64,000 bases of DNA from Candidatus Poseidoniia archaeon (GCA_030748895.1 JASMLC010000002.1:62001-126000), one strand, 5' to 3'. Positions 23,915 through 34,134 are shown, counted from the stretch's first letter. Notes: generated by a model from the sequence alone, not told the origin. A program made the numbers and translations.

Positions 23915-26211
23915 TGCACGAACGAAAACCTTTCGCAGCAGTCATGGTCGCGATGCTGTTTCTCACTGGTTGCCTCGGCACCGGCGGCGGCATTGGTTCC
24001 AACCAGAACCCGCAGTCGGTTGTCACGCTTACGGGCGGCACGAATGTCGTCAACGTCGGCGACACAGTCCAGCTCGACGGCTCGCAGTCGTGGGACGAGG
24101 ACGGCGCCCTCAAGTCGTGGAACTGGGACTATGGCGACGGCCAGTCCGGTTCCGGCCAGATTGTGACGCACACATACTTCCAGCCGGGCGAATACATTGT
24201 CGCGCTGGCAGTCACCGATGACAAGGGCGCGGTCGGCAACAACGACCACCGGCTGACCTACGTCACGGTGCTGCCGCTGGAGACCAGCAGTTCCGGTTCG
24301 TCGCCGCCGACAGCGATGATTTCCGCCTCCGCTTCGGTCGTCAAGCCGGGCAGCACGGTCCGCTTCTCGGGCGCCGCCTCGTGGGGCTGGTCCGACGGAA
24401 GCGCCTCGACCAGCGCGGTCACCGGCTGGCAGTGGCAGTTCGGCGACGGGGCGACCGACAACGGGGTCGAGACCACCCACGCCTTCGGCAGCGGTGGCGG
24501 GCTAACCAGCGACCGCACCACCGGCAACTATCCGGTCATACTGACTGTCACGGGCGAGAACGGCCTCACCAGCAATGCGGTCTACACCATCCGCGTCATC
24601 CGCGAGAAAGCGGTAGCGGGCGAGGTGAAGAATCCCGATACGTTTACAACGGTTTCCATTGGCGACCCGCAGGAACTGGACCCGGCTCACGCCTACGACA
24701 CCGCCTCGGGCGCGGTCATCATGAACGCCTACGAGACGCTGGTCTGGTATGAGCGCGAGCGGACCGACAAGCTGAAGCCGATGCTGGCGACCGTGGTTCC
24801 GACGCAGGCCAACGGCGGCATATCGCCTGACGGGCTCACCTATACCTTCAATATTCGCCAGAACGTAAAATTCCATGACGGTTCGACGCTGACGGCCGAC
24901 GACGTCGTCTTCTCGATAAAGCGGCTGGTGGTAATGAACCTTGCCGACGGCCCGGCCTGGATGTATACCGAAATCCTGAACGAAAGCGGCATCCAGAAGA
25001 TTGACCAGTATACTGTCCAGTTCACGCTGACCGAATCGGCGCCGCGCTTCCTCTCGATTATGGCCTACAACGCCGCTGCCATCCTCTCGCAGAACTGGGT
25101 TGCCTCCCGGGGCTGCGGCGACCCCATCGAGGGCGTCCCGTGCGAAAACATCGAGAGGGACGCCATGGGTACCGGCCCCTACAAGTTCGTCAAGTGGGTT
25201 CCCGACCAGTATGTGCTGATGGAGTACCACCCCGACTACTGGGGCGGCTGGTCGACCGCCGAGCGCAAGGCGCAGGGGTACCCGGACGGCTTCATCAAGA
25301 CTGTTTACATGAAGAAGAACAACGACAAGGATTCGCGCATCCTCGAGCTGCTCGCAGGCGACGCCGACTTTGCATACGTCCCGATTGCCGACCGCGACAA
25401 AGTGGACGGCAAGGATGGCATCCGCATCATGGAGGGGCAGCCGACCTTCAGCATGGGGTTCATCGGCTTCAACCATGATATCCAGAACTGGGATCAGACC
25501 GCCCCCTCATCTGACTTCTTCGCCGACATCAACGTCCGCAAGGCGTTCTGCTACGCGTTCCCCTACCAGCAGTTCATCACCGATGAACTGGACGACCACG
25601 CGCTCAAGCCCAAGGGGCCGGTCCCGTCCGGGATGCTTGGCTACAACGAATACGGCCCGGAATACAATCTCGATCTTGAGCAGGCTGAATACTACTTCAA
25701 GGAAGCTGGCGTCTGGGAAACCGGCTTCACGCTGACGGTCTACTACAACTCGGGCAACACCGCGCGTGAGAACGGGCTGCTGATGCTCGAGAACAACGTC
25801 GAGTCGCTCAACGCCAAGTTCGACCTTGTGGTGCAGGGGCTCGAGTGGCCCGACTATCTGGACAAGTTCATCCAGTCCGAGATGCCGCTATTCTTCCTCG
25901 GCTGGGCACCCGATTACGCCGACCCGCATGACTACGTCCAGCCCTTCCTGCACAGTAGCGGCCACTTCCCGCACTACCTGGCGTACCACAACGATGAACT
26001 GGACGAGCTAATCATGGACGCCGCGCGCGAGACCGATGACGCGACCCGCATCCAGCTCTACGCCGACATCATCGACCTGGAGCACGAGGAGGCTATCTAC
26101 ATCTGGACCCATCAGGGCATCACTTTCCACGTTGAGCGCGACTGGGTCGATGGCTGGTATTCAAACCCGATGTACGGCGGCACCTACTACTACTCGCTGA
26201 GCAAGGGCTGA
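23914..26211 (+). CDS. ABC transporter peptide-binding lipoprotein with two PKD domains
   Basis: This 765-residue protein has a lipobox (LFLTGCLG), then two PKD domains (about residues 40-115 and 125-215, with WNWDYGDGQSGSG and WQWQFGDGATDNG), then a family-5 solute-binding domain (about 235-765). The latter shows YTFNIRQNVKFHDGSTLTAD and DAMGTGPYKFVKW. It should capture oligopeptides or dipeptides outside the cell for the permease downstream. PKD modules ahead of the binding domain are unusual and may act as a stalk or bind cell-surface material. The operon continues with permease and two ATPases. Confidence 0.93.
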   Translation: MHERKPFAAVMVAMLFLTGCLGTGGGIGSNQNPQSVVTLTGGTNVVNVGDTVQLDGSQSWDEDGALKSWNWDYGDGQSGSGQIVTHTYFQPGEYIVALAVTDDKGAVGNNDHRLTYVTVLPLETSSSGSSPPTAMISASASVVKPGSTVRFSGAASWGWSDGSASTSAVTGWQWQFGDGATDNGVETTHAFGSGGGLTSDRTTGNYPVILTVTGENGLTSNAVYTIRVIREKAVAGEVKNPDTFTTVSIGDPQELDPAHAYDTASGAVIMNAYETLVWYERERTDKLKPMLATVVPTQANGGISPDGLTYTFNIRQNVKFHDGSTLTADDVVFSIKRLVVMNLADGPAWMYTEILNESGIQKIDQYTVQFTLTESAPRFLSIMAYNAAAILSQNWVASRGCGDPIEGVPCENIERDAMGTGPYKFVKWVPDQYVLMEYHPDYWGGWSTAERKAQGYPDGFIKTVYMKKNNDKDSRILELLAGDADFAYVPIADRDKVDGKDGIRIMEGQPTFSMGFIGFNHDIQNWDQTAPSSDFFADINVRKAFCYAFPYQQFITDELDDHALKPKGPVPSGMLGYNEYGPEYNLDLEQAEYYFKEAGVWETGFTLTVYYNSGNTARENGLLMLENNVESLNAKFDLVVQGLEWPDYLDKFIQSEMPLFFLGWAPDYADPHDYVQPFLHSSGHFPHYLAYHNDELDELIMDAARETDDATRIQLYADIIDLEHEEAIYIWTHQGITFHVERDWVDGWYSNPMYGGTYYYSLSKG

Positions 26212-26243
26212 GCGGTTTTTAGCGGCGGCTGCCTGCCGCTGCC

Positions 26244-28670
26244 GTGAAGCTGTGGCAATACGTGTTGCGGAGGCTGGCTTTCACCATCCCGGTGATGCTG
26301 GGGGTGACGCTCATCACCTTCTCGCTCTCGAACCTGATGGGCGACCCGGTCGCGCCCTACGTCACCGAGAAATCAACTCCCGAGCAGATTGAGGAGCTGC
26401 GCAAGCTGCACAACCTCGACAAGTCGCTCCCGGTCCGCTACTTCACCTACATCAACAACCTGCTCCACGGTGAATGGGGCTACTCGCAGACCATCAACCA
26501 ACCGGTGTCGGATGCCATCGTGTTGAAATTTGCTGCGACTCTCGAACTTTCGTTGTTAGCATTCGCCGTCGCGGTCGCGACTGCATTACCGCTCGGCATC
26601 TTCTCCAGCGTCAAGCATAATCGCTGGGAGGACCACTGGATTCGGCTCTTCGCGCTCTTCGGCTCGGCGGTGCCAATTTTCTGGTTCGCGCTCATCCTGA
26701 AGTATTTCCTCGCCTTCCAGTGGGGCGACGCGACGCAGCTGCCGCTGGGGTATCGCTACGACGCCATCCTGTGGGACCTCGAAGACCCGATTGAGCAACG
26801 CACGGGGCTGCTGCTGGTCGACGCGTTGCTCGCCGGTTCGTGGGTCCACTTCAAGGACGCATTGATGCATATGCTGCTGCCGGCGACGACGCTGGCGTAC
26901 GCGTCGATGGCGACCACCATCCGGCTGATGCGCGGCAGCATGCTCGACGTGCTCGAGCAGGATTACGTGCGCACCGCGCGCGCCAAAGGGCTACCGGAGC
27001 ACAAGGTGGTGGTCAACCACGCCGCGCGCAACGCCATGATTCCGACCGTGACACTGCTTGGCCTCGCCTTCGGCGGGCTGCTCAACGGCTCGGTGCTGAC
27101 CGAGACGGTCTGGCAGTGGCCCGGGCTGGGGTTGTGGGCGGTGACGGCGATGCGCAACCTCGACACCGCTGCTATCCTGGGCTACACGCTCTTCGCCGGG
27201 ATGCTCTACGTGCTGGCGAATCTTGTCGTCGACGTGGCGTACGCCTGGCTTGACCCGCGCGTCGAACTGAGCGGCGACGTCGGCCTCGCCGAATGGGTCA
27301 TCGCCGGGATGGCCATCCTGCTGCTCGCCGTTACATGGCTAAGCGTCGACCTCGGTCTCGGCCTGGCCCAGCTGCTGCTCTACGCACTGCTGCTGGGTGC
27401 TCTGGTGGGGCTGGTGTGGCAGCTTCCATTGCGCGCCAGCTTTAGTGTCTGTGGAATTCTGGCGTTTGTAGATGCACTGCTGGCGGAGAGCGTGCTGGTT
27501 GAATACATCGCCTACTTGATGGCGCTGGCTGCCTTCGGTCTGGTGGCTTTGTGGCCAGGCCATCTGCCGCAACAGGACCATCGCGATTTCCTGGCGCAGT
27601 TGCGGGAATACCTGTGGGTGCCGGCGCTGGCGGCAGGGACCGTGCTGGCGGTCGTTGGAATCTTCCGGGGCTACGCGACCGAGATGGTGCTGTTGTTCGT
27701 GCTGTTCGTGCTGGTGCAGCTGGCCCTGAACTGGCGGGATTTCGTCGCCGAAATCCCGCCGCGCCGGGCCGAGCTGCGGCGGATGGCGCACCAGTTCCGG
27801 CGTAACCCGCTGGCGCTGCTGGGGCTCTTCATCGCGCTCACCATCCTGCTGGTCGCGCTCATGGCGCCATTCCTGGCACCGCTCGAGCCGGGGCAGCGCG
27901 ACGCGGACCGCATGGTCGAGCACTTCGAGTTCAACCACGACCTGCAGCCCCCTTGCTACTGGTCCTGCACTGGCGAGCGGGGGGAGGCTGACGGCTACAT
28001 TCTCGGCTCGACCAGCAAGGGCTACGACATCTGGTACGGCATCATCTGGGGCAGCCGCACCTCGCTCGACGTAGCGCTGAAGGTTGTCATCAGCGGCACC
28101 TTCATCGCCGTCGTGCTGGGGGTGATTTCGGGCTACTACGGCGGGCGCGTCGATGAAATCATGATGCGCGTCACCGACGTGTTCCTTGCGATTCCGGGGC
28201 TGATACTGGCGCTGGCGATTGTGGCGGTGACCAATAATCCCTCGATTGAATACCTGATGTATGCGCTGATAATCGTCTGGTGGCCCGGTTTCACGCGCAT
28301 CGTGCGGGCGCAGGCGCTCTCCGTCCGCAACCTGCCATACGTCGAGGCGGCGCGCGCCGCCGGCGCGAGCGACTTCCGCATTATCTTCCGGCACGTGCTG
28401 CCCAACTGCCTGACCCCTGTCGTAATCGCCGCGACGATGGACATGGGGTCCATCGTGCTGGTGCTGGCGGGGCTGGGCTACCTCGGCTTCGGCGGCGGCC
28501 CCGACCTGGCCGAGTGGGGCAAGCTGGTCGGCTACGGGCAGGAGCACCTGCTGGCGGGCGACTGGTGGGCGTTCTTCTTCCCGGGACTGGCGATTGCGCT
28601 CTGGGCGTTGGCGTTCTACCTGCTCGGTGACGGACTGCGGGATATCCTCGACCCGCGGCAGAGGGAATGA
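26244..28670 (+). CDS. Fused DppB–DppC peptide ABC permease with extra membrane domain
   Basis: This 808-residue protein holds two permease subunits in one chain. Residues 1-335 are DppB-like (LRRLAFTIPVMLGVTLITF and the EAA loop RTARAKGLPEHKVVVNHAAR). Residues 514-808 are DppC-like (HQFRRNPLALLGLFIALTI and the EAA loop AARAAGASDFRIIFRHVLPN). Residues 340-510 form a linker with several helices; part of it (396-447) resembles the small protein at 15311-15592. The fusion fixes a 1:1 ratio of the subunits. GTG 26244 is the start, preceded by a GTTTTTAGC box. Confidence 0.93.
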   Translation: MKLWQYVLRRLAFTIPVMLGVTLITFSLSNLMGDPVAPYVTEKSTPEQIEELRKLHNLDKSLPVRYFTYINNLLHGEWGYSQTINQPVSDAIVLKFAATLELSLLAFAVAVATALPLGIFSSVKHNRWEDHWIRLFALFGSAVPIFWFALILKYFLAFQWGDATQLPLGYRYDAILWDLEDPIEQRTGLLLVDALLAGSWVHFKDALMHMLLPATTLAYASMATTIRLMRGSMLDVLEQDYVRTARAKGLPEHKVVVNHAARNAMIPTVTLLGLAFGGLLNGSVLTETVWQWPGLGLWAVTAMRNLDTAAILGYTLFAGMLYVLANLVVDVAYAWLDPRVELSGDVGLAEWVIAGMAILLLAVTWLSVDLGLGLAQLLLYALLLGALVGLVWQLPLRASFSVCGILAFVDALLAESVLVEYIAYLMALAAFGLVALWPGHLPQQDHRDFLAQLREYLWVPALAAGTVLAVVGIFRGYATEMVLLFVLFVLVQLALNWRDFVAEIPPRRAELRRMAHQFRRNPLALLGLFIALTILLVALMAPFLAPLEPGQRDADRMVEHFEFNHDLQPPCYWSCTGERGEADGYILGSTSKGYDIWYGIIWGSRTSLDVALKVVISGTFIAVVLGVISGYYGGRVDEIMMRVTDVFLAIPGLILALAIVAVTNNPSIEYLMYALIIVWWPGFTRIVRAQALSVRNLPYVEAARAAGASDFRIIFRHVLPNCLTPVVIAATMDMGSIVLVLAGLGYLGFGGGPDLAEWGKLVGYGQEHLLAGDWWAFFFPGLAIALWALAFYLLGDGLRDILDPRQRE

Positions 28671-29614
28671 TGTTACGCGTCGAGAACCTCGTCACCCGCT
28701 TCCACACCTACGACGGCGTGGTGCGCGCGCTCGAGGGCGTCAGCTTCGAGGTGCGCGAGGGCGAAATCTTCGGTCTGGTCGGCGAGACCGGCTGCGGCAA
28801 GTCGGTCACCACCTATTCGACGCTGCGGCTGCTCCCCTCGACCGGCCGCGTCCATTCCGGGAGCATTACCCTCGCTGGCGAGTCGCTCCTCGACGCGAGC
28901 GAATCGCGCATACGCGAAGTGCGCGGCGGCGAAATCGCGATGATATTCCAGGACCCGCTCTCGGCGCTCAACCCGGTGATGCGCGTCGGCGACCAGATAG
29001 CGGAGGCGGTGCGGCTGCATGACGACCTCCCCGACGCGAACGCGGTCACCGCGCGCGTCGTCGAGGTGCTGGGGCAGGTGCGGATGCCCGACCCGGCCGG
29101 CGCGGCGCGCGCGTTCCCGCACGAACTCTCGGGCGGAATGCAGCAGCGGGTGATGATTGCGATGGCGCTCGCGGGGCGGCCGAAGCTGCTGATTGCCGAC
29201 GAGCCGACGACGGCGCTCGACGTCACCATCCAGAGCCAGGTCCTGCAACTGCTGCGGCAGTTGAAGCAGGAGGCGGGGCTGACGGTGCTGCTCATCACAC
29301 ACGACCTTGGTGTCGTGGCGGAGCTGTGCGACCGCGTCGCCGTGATGTATGCCGGGACGATTGTCGAGACCGCCCCCGTCGCCGAGCTGTTCAGCGACCC
29401 GCAGCACCCCTACACGCAGGGGTTGCTGGCGGCGCTCCCGGGCGCCAGCGAAACGCTGGCGCCAGTGCCGGGACGCGTGCCGGACCTGCTCGCGCCTCCG
29501 TCTGGCTGCCGCTTCCACCCGCGCTGCCCGCTGGCGGTCGACCGCTGCCGGGCGGAGGCGCCGGAGCTGCGCGGTGACACGCGACAGGTGGCGTGCCACG
29601 AGGTTGAGCCATGA
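28667..29614 (+). CDS. dppD: Peptide ABC transporter ATP-binding protein (DppD-like)
   Basis: This 315-residue ATPase has Walker A GETGCGKSVTT, the signature ELSGGMQQRVMIAMAL and Walker B LLIADEPTTALD. The C-terminal oligopeptide-transporter motif CRFHPRCPLAVDRC has cysteines that in DppD relatives may hold an iron-sulfur cluster. It energises uptake through the fused permease upstream, whose stop it overlaps. A second ATG three bases on is an equally possible start. Confidence 0.95.
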   Translation: MMLRVENLVTRFHTYDGVVRALEGVSFEVREGEIFGLVGETGCGKSVTTYSTLRLLPSTGRVHSGSITLAGESLLDASESRIREVRGGEIAMIFQDPLSALNPVMRVGDQIAEAVRLHDDLPDANAVTARVVEVLGQVRMPDPAGAARAFPHELSGGMQQRVMIAMALAGRPKLLIADEPTTALDVTIQSQVLQLLRQLKQEAGLTVLLITHDLGVVAELCDRVAVMYAGTIVETAPVAELFSDPQHPYTQGLLAALPGASETLAPVPGRVPDLLAPPSGCRFHPRCPLAVDRCRAEAPELRGDTRQVACHEVEP

Positions 29615-30579
29615 TACTGCGCACGCACGGACTGGCGAAGCATTTTCCCATCCGGGATTTCCTCGGCCGCGTCGAGGGGCAGGTCCGTGCGCTCGACGGC
29701 GTTACGCTGACGCTGCCCGAAGGGAAGACGCTCGGTATCGTCGGCGAGAGCGGCTGCGGCAAGACCACGCTGGCGCGGACGCTGCTGGGTCTCGAGACGC
29801 CGACCGCCGGTTCGGTCGAACTGGGACCGGCGCTGGCAGATGGTCTGGCAGGGGACCGGCTGGAGGAGCTGCGGCTGGGCGACTTGCGGCGGCTGCGCCG
29901 GCGCATCGGCGTCGTGTTCCAGGACCCGCTGGGGGCGCTGAACCCGCGCATGCTGGTCAAGGACCTCGTCACCGAGCCGCTGGTAATCCACGGCCAGACG
30001 CGGGGGCTGCGCGACCGCGCGCGCGAGCTACTCGAGTTGGTCGGCCTCAACCCCGACCACCTCTACCGCTTCCCGCACCAGTTCTCGGGCGGGCAGCGGC
30101 AGCGCATCGTGATTGCGCGCGCGCTGGCGCTGGAGCCGCAGCTGCTGGTGCTCGACGAGCCGACCAGCGCGCTTGACGTCAGCGTGCAGGCGCAAATCCT
30201 CAACCTGCTCCAGCAGTTGCAACGCCGCCTCGGCCTTAGCTTCCTCTTCATCTCGCACGACCTCGCCGTCGTGAAGCACATGTGCGACCGCGTCGCTGTG
30301 ATGTATCTTGGCCGAGTCGTCGAGGAGGCGGACGCCGCGCAGCTCTTCGCCAACCCGCGCCACCCCTACTCGCAGGCGCTGGTCAGCGCTACCCCCGAGC
30401 TGGACCCCGCAAGGCGACAGGCGCGTATCGTGCTCGAGGGCGACGTCCCGTCGCCCGCCGCACCCCCCAGCGGCTGCCACTTCCACCCGCGCTGCCCCAT
30501 CGCGGTCGATAATTGTGCGGTGGAATACCCCGAGCTGCGCGAGGGCGATGGGTGCGCGGTTGCGTGTCATCTGGTTTAG
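29611..30579 (+). CDS. dppF: Peptide ABC transporter ATP-binding protein (DppF-like)
   Basis: This 322-residue ATPase has Walker A GESGCGKTTLART, the signature FSGGQRQRIVIARAL, Walker B LLVLDEPTSALDVS and the C-terminal CHFHPRCPIAVDNC. It pairs with the DppD-like subunit to drive peptide import. It overlaps the previous gene by 4 bases (ATGA) and closes the operon 23914-30579. A tRNA gene follows in the same sense. Confidence 0.95.
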   Translation: MILRTHGLAKHFPIRDFLGRVEGQVRALDGVTLTLPEGKTLGIVGESGCGKTTLARTLLGLETPTAGSVELGPALADGLAGDRLEELRLGDLRRLRRRIGVVFQDPLGALNPRMLVKDLVTEPLVIHGQTRGLRDRARELLELVGLNPDHLYRFPHQFSGGQRQRIVIARALALEPQLLVLDEPTSALDVSVQAQILNLLQQLQRRLGLSFLFISHDLAVVKHMCDRVAVMYLGRVVEEADAAQLFANPRHPYSQALVSATPELDPARRQARIVLEGDVPSPAAPPSGCHFHPRCPIAVDNCAVEYPELREGDGCAVACHLV

Positions 30580-30617
30580 CGGAGCCCCTAAAAACCGCCC
30601 CAAATACCGGCCCACGT

Positions 30618-30694
30618 GGGCCGGTAGATCAGCCTGGAAGATCGCCTGCTTTGCAAGCAGGAGGCCGTGGATTCAAATTCCGCCCGGTCCACCA
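30618..30694 (+). tRNA. tRNA-Ala (anticodon TGC)
   Basis: The cloverleaf folds fully. Acceptor GGGCCGG pairs with CCGGTCC, the D stem is GATC/GATC, and the anticodon stem CCTGC/GCAGG encloses TTTGCAA with anticodon TGC. The T arm is GTGGA-TTCAAAT-TCCGC. The discriminator is A (30691) and CCA is encoded (30692-30694). No intron is present. Confidence 0.95.
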
Positions 30695-30707
30695 CGCCCC
30701 CGCACCG

Positions 30708-31376
30708 CTACCCCTCGAGCGGGTCCGGGATGCCCGCCGCCTCGAAGCCGCGCCGCCGCAGCAGGCAGGCGTGGCAGCTTCCGCAGGGCGGCCGCGCGCC
30801 GTTGTAGCAGGTGTGCGACAGCGCCAGCGCCGGGAGCGCGCCGACCTCCTGCGCCAGCAGGACCGTCTCGCGCTTGGTGAGCCGCATCAGCGGCGTCTCG
30901 ATGACGATGGGCGGCGCGGCGCCCTCGATGGCGGCGTTGATTGCCGCCTGCATCGCGTCGATGAAGGGCTGGCGGCAGTCGGGGTAGCCGCCGAAGTCGG
31001 TCTCGCAGACGCCGGCGACGATGGTGTCGCAGCCGGTGGCGGCAGCGCGGTTGGCGGCCAGCGACAGGAAGAGCAGGTTGCGGCCCGGGACGAAGGTTGC
31101 CTCGACGCCATCCGGCAGCGCCTCGCCATCGGCGTATTGCGCGACCGCGCGCGAAGCGTCGGTGAGCGGCGAGCTGCCCGCCAGTCCCGGCAGCTTGACC
31201 AGCTCCCACTCGACCCCCGCCAGCGCGGCGATTTCGCGCGCCGCGTCGATTTCGACGCGGTGCCGCTGCCCGTAGTCGAAGGTGAGCGCCGCGACCGATT
31301 CGTGGCGCGCGAGCGCCCAGTAAAGGCAGGTGGTGCTGTCCTGCCCGCCGCTGAAAACTACGAGTGCCTTGCCCAT
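30708..31376 (-). CDS. queC: 7-cyano-7-deazaguanine (preQ0) synthase
   Basis: This 222-residue enzyme turns 7-carboxy-7-deazaguanine into preQ0, the precursor of archaeosine in tRNA. It has the PP-loop VVFSGGQDSTTCLYWAL and a C-terminal zinc site with CYNGARPPCGSCHAC. ATG 31376 is preferred over an upstream in-frame start because a CCTATAAC box at about 31402-31409 lies 27-33 bases before it. That box overlaps the stop codon of the glycosyltransferase gene upstream. Confidence 0.95.
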   Translation of the reverse strand: MGKALVVFSGGQDSTTCLYWALARHESVAALTFDYGQRHRVEIDAAREIAALAGVEWELVKLPGLAGSSPLTDASRAVAQYADGEALPDGVEATFVPGRNLLFLSLAANRAAATGCDTIVAGVCETDFGGYPDCRQPFIDAMQAAINAAIEGAAPPIVIETPLMRLTKRETVLLAQEVGALPALALSHTCYNGARPPCGSCHACLLRRRGFEAAGIPDPLEG

Positions 31377-31404
31377 CGTGCTCCGTGGCGGGGATGGCGT
31401 GCGG

Positions 31405-34050
31405 TTATAGGAACCCACGCCGCCACGCGACCCACGCCGCGCTGCCGTTCGCCAGCGCGGCGGCCGCCAGCCCGAGCGTCAGCGCCAGCCGTTGCGCCTC
31501 GTTGAGCGGCAGCTTCCCGCGCGGTTGCCCCTGCCCTTGCGGCGGCTGGTGCTGATTCGCGACCGGCTGCTCTCCGTCGGGGCCTTGCAGGTGCTCCAGG
31601 TCAGCGGCGCTCTGCAGGAAGAGTGCGAAATCGTTCTCGGGATGGTTGTCGGCGCGGAACTGTGCGCTGACCGCGATGCGTTCGCCCGGCTCGAGCGTGA
31701 CCGCATGCTGGCCGAAAACCAGCATCACCGTCGCGTTGCCCTCGACCGGGTCGCGCAACAGCGCCGCGCTGGAGCCGCGCAGCTCGACCACCTCGGCGCC
31801 CCCGACGTGGACGCGCCGGTCAAGGAACTGCTGCGGCGTCGCGTCGAGCTGGAAGATGGTCGCCTCGGTCGTCGGCTGCTGCTGCTGCCCGCTGCGGTTC
31901 CAGCGCTGCTGCAGGTCGGTTTCGGCGTCGGCGAAGGCGACCGCGCCCGACGCGATGATGAGCGCTGCGATGGCCAGCGCCAGCCACTTGCCCCGCTCCA
32001 GCGAACCGGAAATCTGCGCCAACCCGGCCGCCGCTAGGATTCCGGCCGGCGGTGCCAGTGGGAGGTAGTAGCGGATGTCGGTGAAGGTATTGGCGAGTAC
32101 CCACCCTTGCGTCAGGTAGATGGCGCTGATTGAGCCGAGCCACCATCCCAGCGCGATGCCAGCAGCGGGCTGGCGCCGCAGTGCCAATGCGCCGGGGAAT
32201 GCGCAGAGCAAGGCGGGGAAGAAGGCGGCGACGAACTTCGCGACCTGCGGCAGGTTCTCGCGCTCCTGCTCGCCCAGGTTGATGTAGCCGTCCCACATCG
32301 AGACCGACGCCTCGTGCGTCTCGACCGTCAGGTTGTCACCGTCGCTCGAGACCTCGAGCTGGTTGCGCGACTGGTAGCCGGAGTTGAGCGCACCGCCGAA
32401 ATAGTGTGCATTGTAGGCGGCGAGCGGGATGCCGACCAGCAGCAGCCCCACAGTCAGCGCCCCCGCCTGCAGCAGCGGGTCGCGCACCGCCGGCCACGCT
32501 AGCGCTTCGCGCAGCCGCCGGGGCAGTTCGCGCGTCCGGCCCGCCGGCAGGTTGAGCCAGCCGATGTAGAGATACGGTGCGCCCGCCATCACGACCGTCG
32601 TATAGCGCATCGACACTCCCAGTCCGAAGAGCACCCCGCCGCCGAGCGCCAGCAGCAGCACGCTGCGGCTGGCGCCTTCCCGCCGGCCGCGGTGCGCCGC
32701 CTCGACCACCAGCCACAAGCCGGGCAGCGCGAACGAGACGGCGGCCAGGTCGCCCATCCACTGGCTGAACCAGAGCAGCAGCACCGTCGCGTTGGCGAGC
32801 GTGAAGGCTGTCGCCAGCCACGCCACGCGCCAGCCGCACCAGCGGCGCGCCAGCCCGTAAGTGGCGGCGCCCGCTATTAGCGCCAGCAGCGTGCCGAAGA
32901 GCGGTTCGGCGCCGAGCAGGATGAGCGGCATCAGCGCTGCGCTGGGGCCGGGCGGCCAGTGGTTGACGTAGTGGTATTCGCCGTCGACCTCGGCGATGCC
33001 GGATGCCAGCGGCGGGTCGTAGCCCTCGATAAGCCAGTGGCTCGCCAACTGGTATTCGCCCAGCTCCAGCTCGCGCTCCGCGACCAGTTTCCCGTCGGCG
33101 CCGGTCATCCCGAGCGGCTCCGGCGTGGCGTCCGGCCCGCGCTGCGACAGCTCGACCTCGGCGCCAGCGACGGGGACGCCCAGGGTATCCTGCAGAGCGA
33201 CGGTCAGCCGCACCTGCTCGACCACCATCGCGGTGCGCCGCCCCTGCGCGTCGGTCGCCCCCAGCTCGTGGCCGTCGAGCAGCAGGCGCGCGCCGGCGAC
33301 CGGGTCGCCGTCACGCTCGACCCGCAGCGTGCCGCGCTTCGCCCCCAAATCGCCCAGCGCCAGCCGCCCCTGCGCGTCGGTCTCGCCGCGCGGTTGGCCG
33401 TTGAAGCGCACCGTGAGCCCTTCGCGGTCGCCCTCCAGCTGCACCTCGAGCAGCCCGCCCAGCGTGCGGTCGGTCAGGAACTCGATGCTCGCCAGCGACG
33501 CAATGCCGTAGCGCACGGCGTTGCCGAGCGGCACCTCCAGCAGCGTGCGGTAGACCACGCTCTGGCCGTCGCGCGACGCGCGCACCTCGAGCGGCGGGTT
33601 GCCGGCCGGGAGCCCGCGCAGCTCTGCGCCGCCGTCGGCGTCGGTGACGGCCGTGAGTGCGCCTTGTGGGCGCGGGATGCTGACGCTGGCGTTGACCGCC
33701 GGCGCGCCGTCGTTGAACGCCACGCTGACGCGCAGGTCGTCGTCGAGCCCGTCGGGGTCGAGCGCGACGATTTCCCACGCCACCTGCAGCGGCGGCACTC
33801 CGCTATCGATGGAGATTGCCTCTTCGTCACGGTGGTCGCCGTTGGCCAGTTGCAGCGGCAGCGACCAGTATCCGTCAAGGTAGAGTTCGGCCCACGGGTA
33901 GTAGCCCTCCTCGTCCTTCAGGTGCCCCGCCGCGACCAGGTCGTGCGGCTGCGCGAGCATCCAGCCCGTCAGGAGCAGGAACGCCAGTACCAGCAGCGCC
34001 AGCGCCGGCCGCTCGCGGTCCAGCCTGCTCATCGCCGTGCGGAGTTCCAC
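31405..34050 (-). CDS. GT-C membrane glycosyltransferase with large outward insertion
   Basis: This 881-residue protein has a first helix (about residues 15-33), then about 330 outward residues of beta-sandwich repeats of the carboxypeptidase-regulatory/Big type (for example [19 protein letters not shown] and [16 protein letters not shown]). Some ten further helices follow (about 370-740), then a small beta domain and a last helix. The polytopic part resembles dolichyl-phosphate-linked GT-C enzymes, with an acidic [19 protein letters not shown] in the first loop. It probably glycosylates surface proteins or lipids. GTG 34050 follows a CTAAATATC box by 20-28 bases; ATG 34032 is the alternative. 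Confidence 0.7.
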   Translation of the reverse strand: MELRTAMSRLDRERPALALLVLAFLLLTGWMLAQPHDLVAAGHLKDEEGYYPWAELYLDGYWSLPLQLANGDHRDEEAISIDSGVPPLQVAWEIVALDPDGLDDDLRVSVAFNDGAPAVNASVSIPRPQGALTAVTDADGGAELRGLPAGNPPLEVRASRDGQSVVYRTLLEVPLGNAVRYGIASLASIEFLTDRTLGGLLEVQLEGDREGLTVRFNGQPRGETDAQGRLALGDLGAKRGTLRVERDGDPVAGARLLLDGHELGATDAQGRRTAMVVEQVRLTVALQDTLGVPVAGAEVELSQRGPDATPEPLGMTGADGKLVAERELELGEYQLASHWLIEGYDPPLASGIAEVDGEYHYVNHWPPGPSAALMPLILLGAEPLFGTLLALIAGAATYGLARRWCGWRVAWLATAFTLANATVLLLWFSQWMGDLAAVSFALPGLWLVVEAAHRGRREGASRSVLLLALGGGVLFGLGVSMRYTTVVMAGAPYLYIGWLNLPAGRTRELPRRLREALAWPAVRDPLLQAGALTVGLLLVGIPLAAYNAHYFGGALNSGYQSRNQLEVSSDGDNLTVETHEASVSMWDGYINLGEQERENLPQVAKFVAAFFPALLCAFPGALALRRQPAAGIALGWWLGSISAIYLTQGWVLANTFTDIRYYLPLAPPAGILAAAGLAQISGSLERGKWLALAIAALIIASGAVAFADAETDLQQRWNRSGQQQQPTTEATIFQLDATPQQFLDRRVHVGGAEVVELRGSSAALLRDPVEGNATVMLVFGQHAVTLEPGERIAVSAQFRADNHPENDFALFLQSAADLEHLQGPDGEQPVANQHQPPQGQGQPRGKLPLNEAQRLALTLGLAAAALANGSAAWVAWRRGFL

Positions 34051-34134
34051 GCGGTCGGAGCCGCCGCGCGATATTTAGGAGTCGTGCAGCCTTACCGGGC
34101 GCTGAATAGTAATAACCGCCACCGCTCGCCGCGC

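Noticed and set aside
30513-31505. 330-codon plus-strand frame
   Set aside because: It covers the tRNA-Ala gene and the antisense of queC; an effect of high GC.
32959-34134. Long plus-strand open frame upstream of the nitroreductase gene
   Set aside because: It is the antisense of the glycosyltransferase gene, His/Arg-rich and without homology; the nitroreductase start is set by its promoter and family N-terminus.
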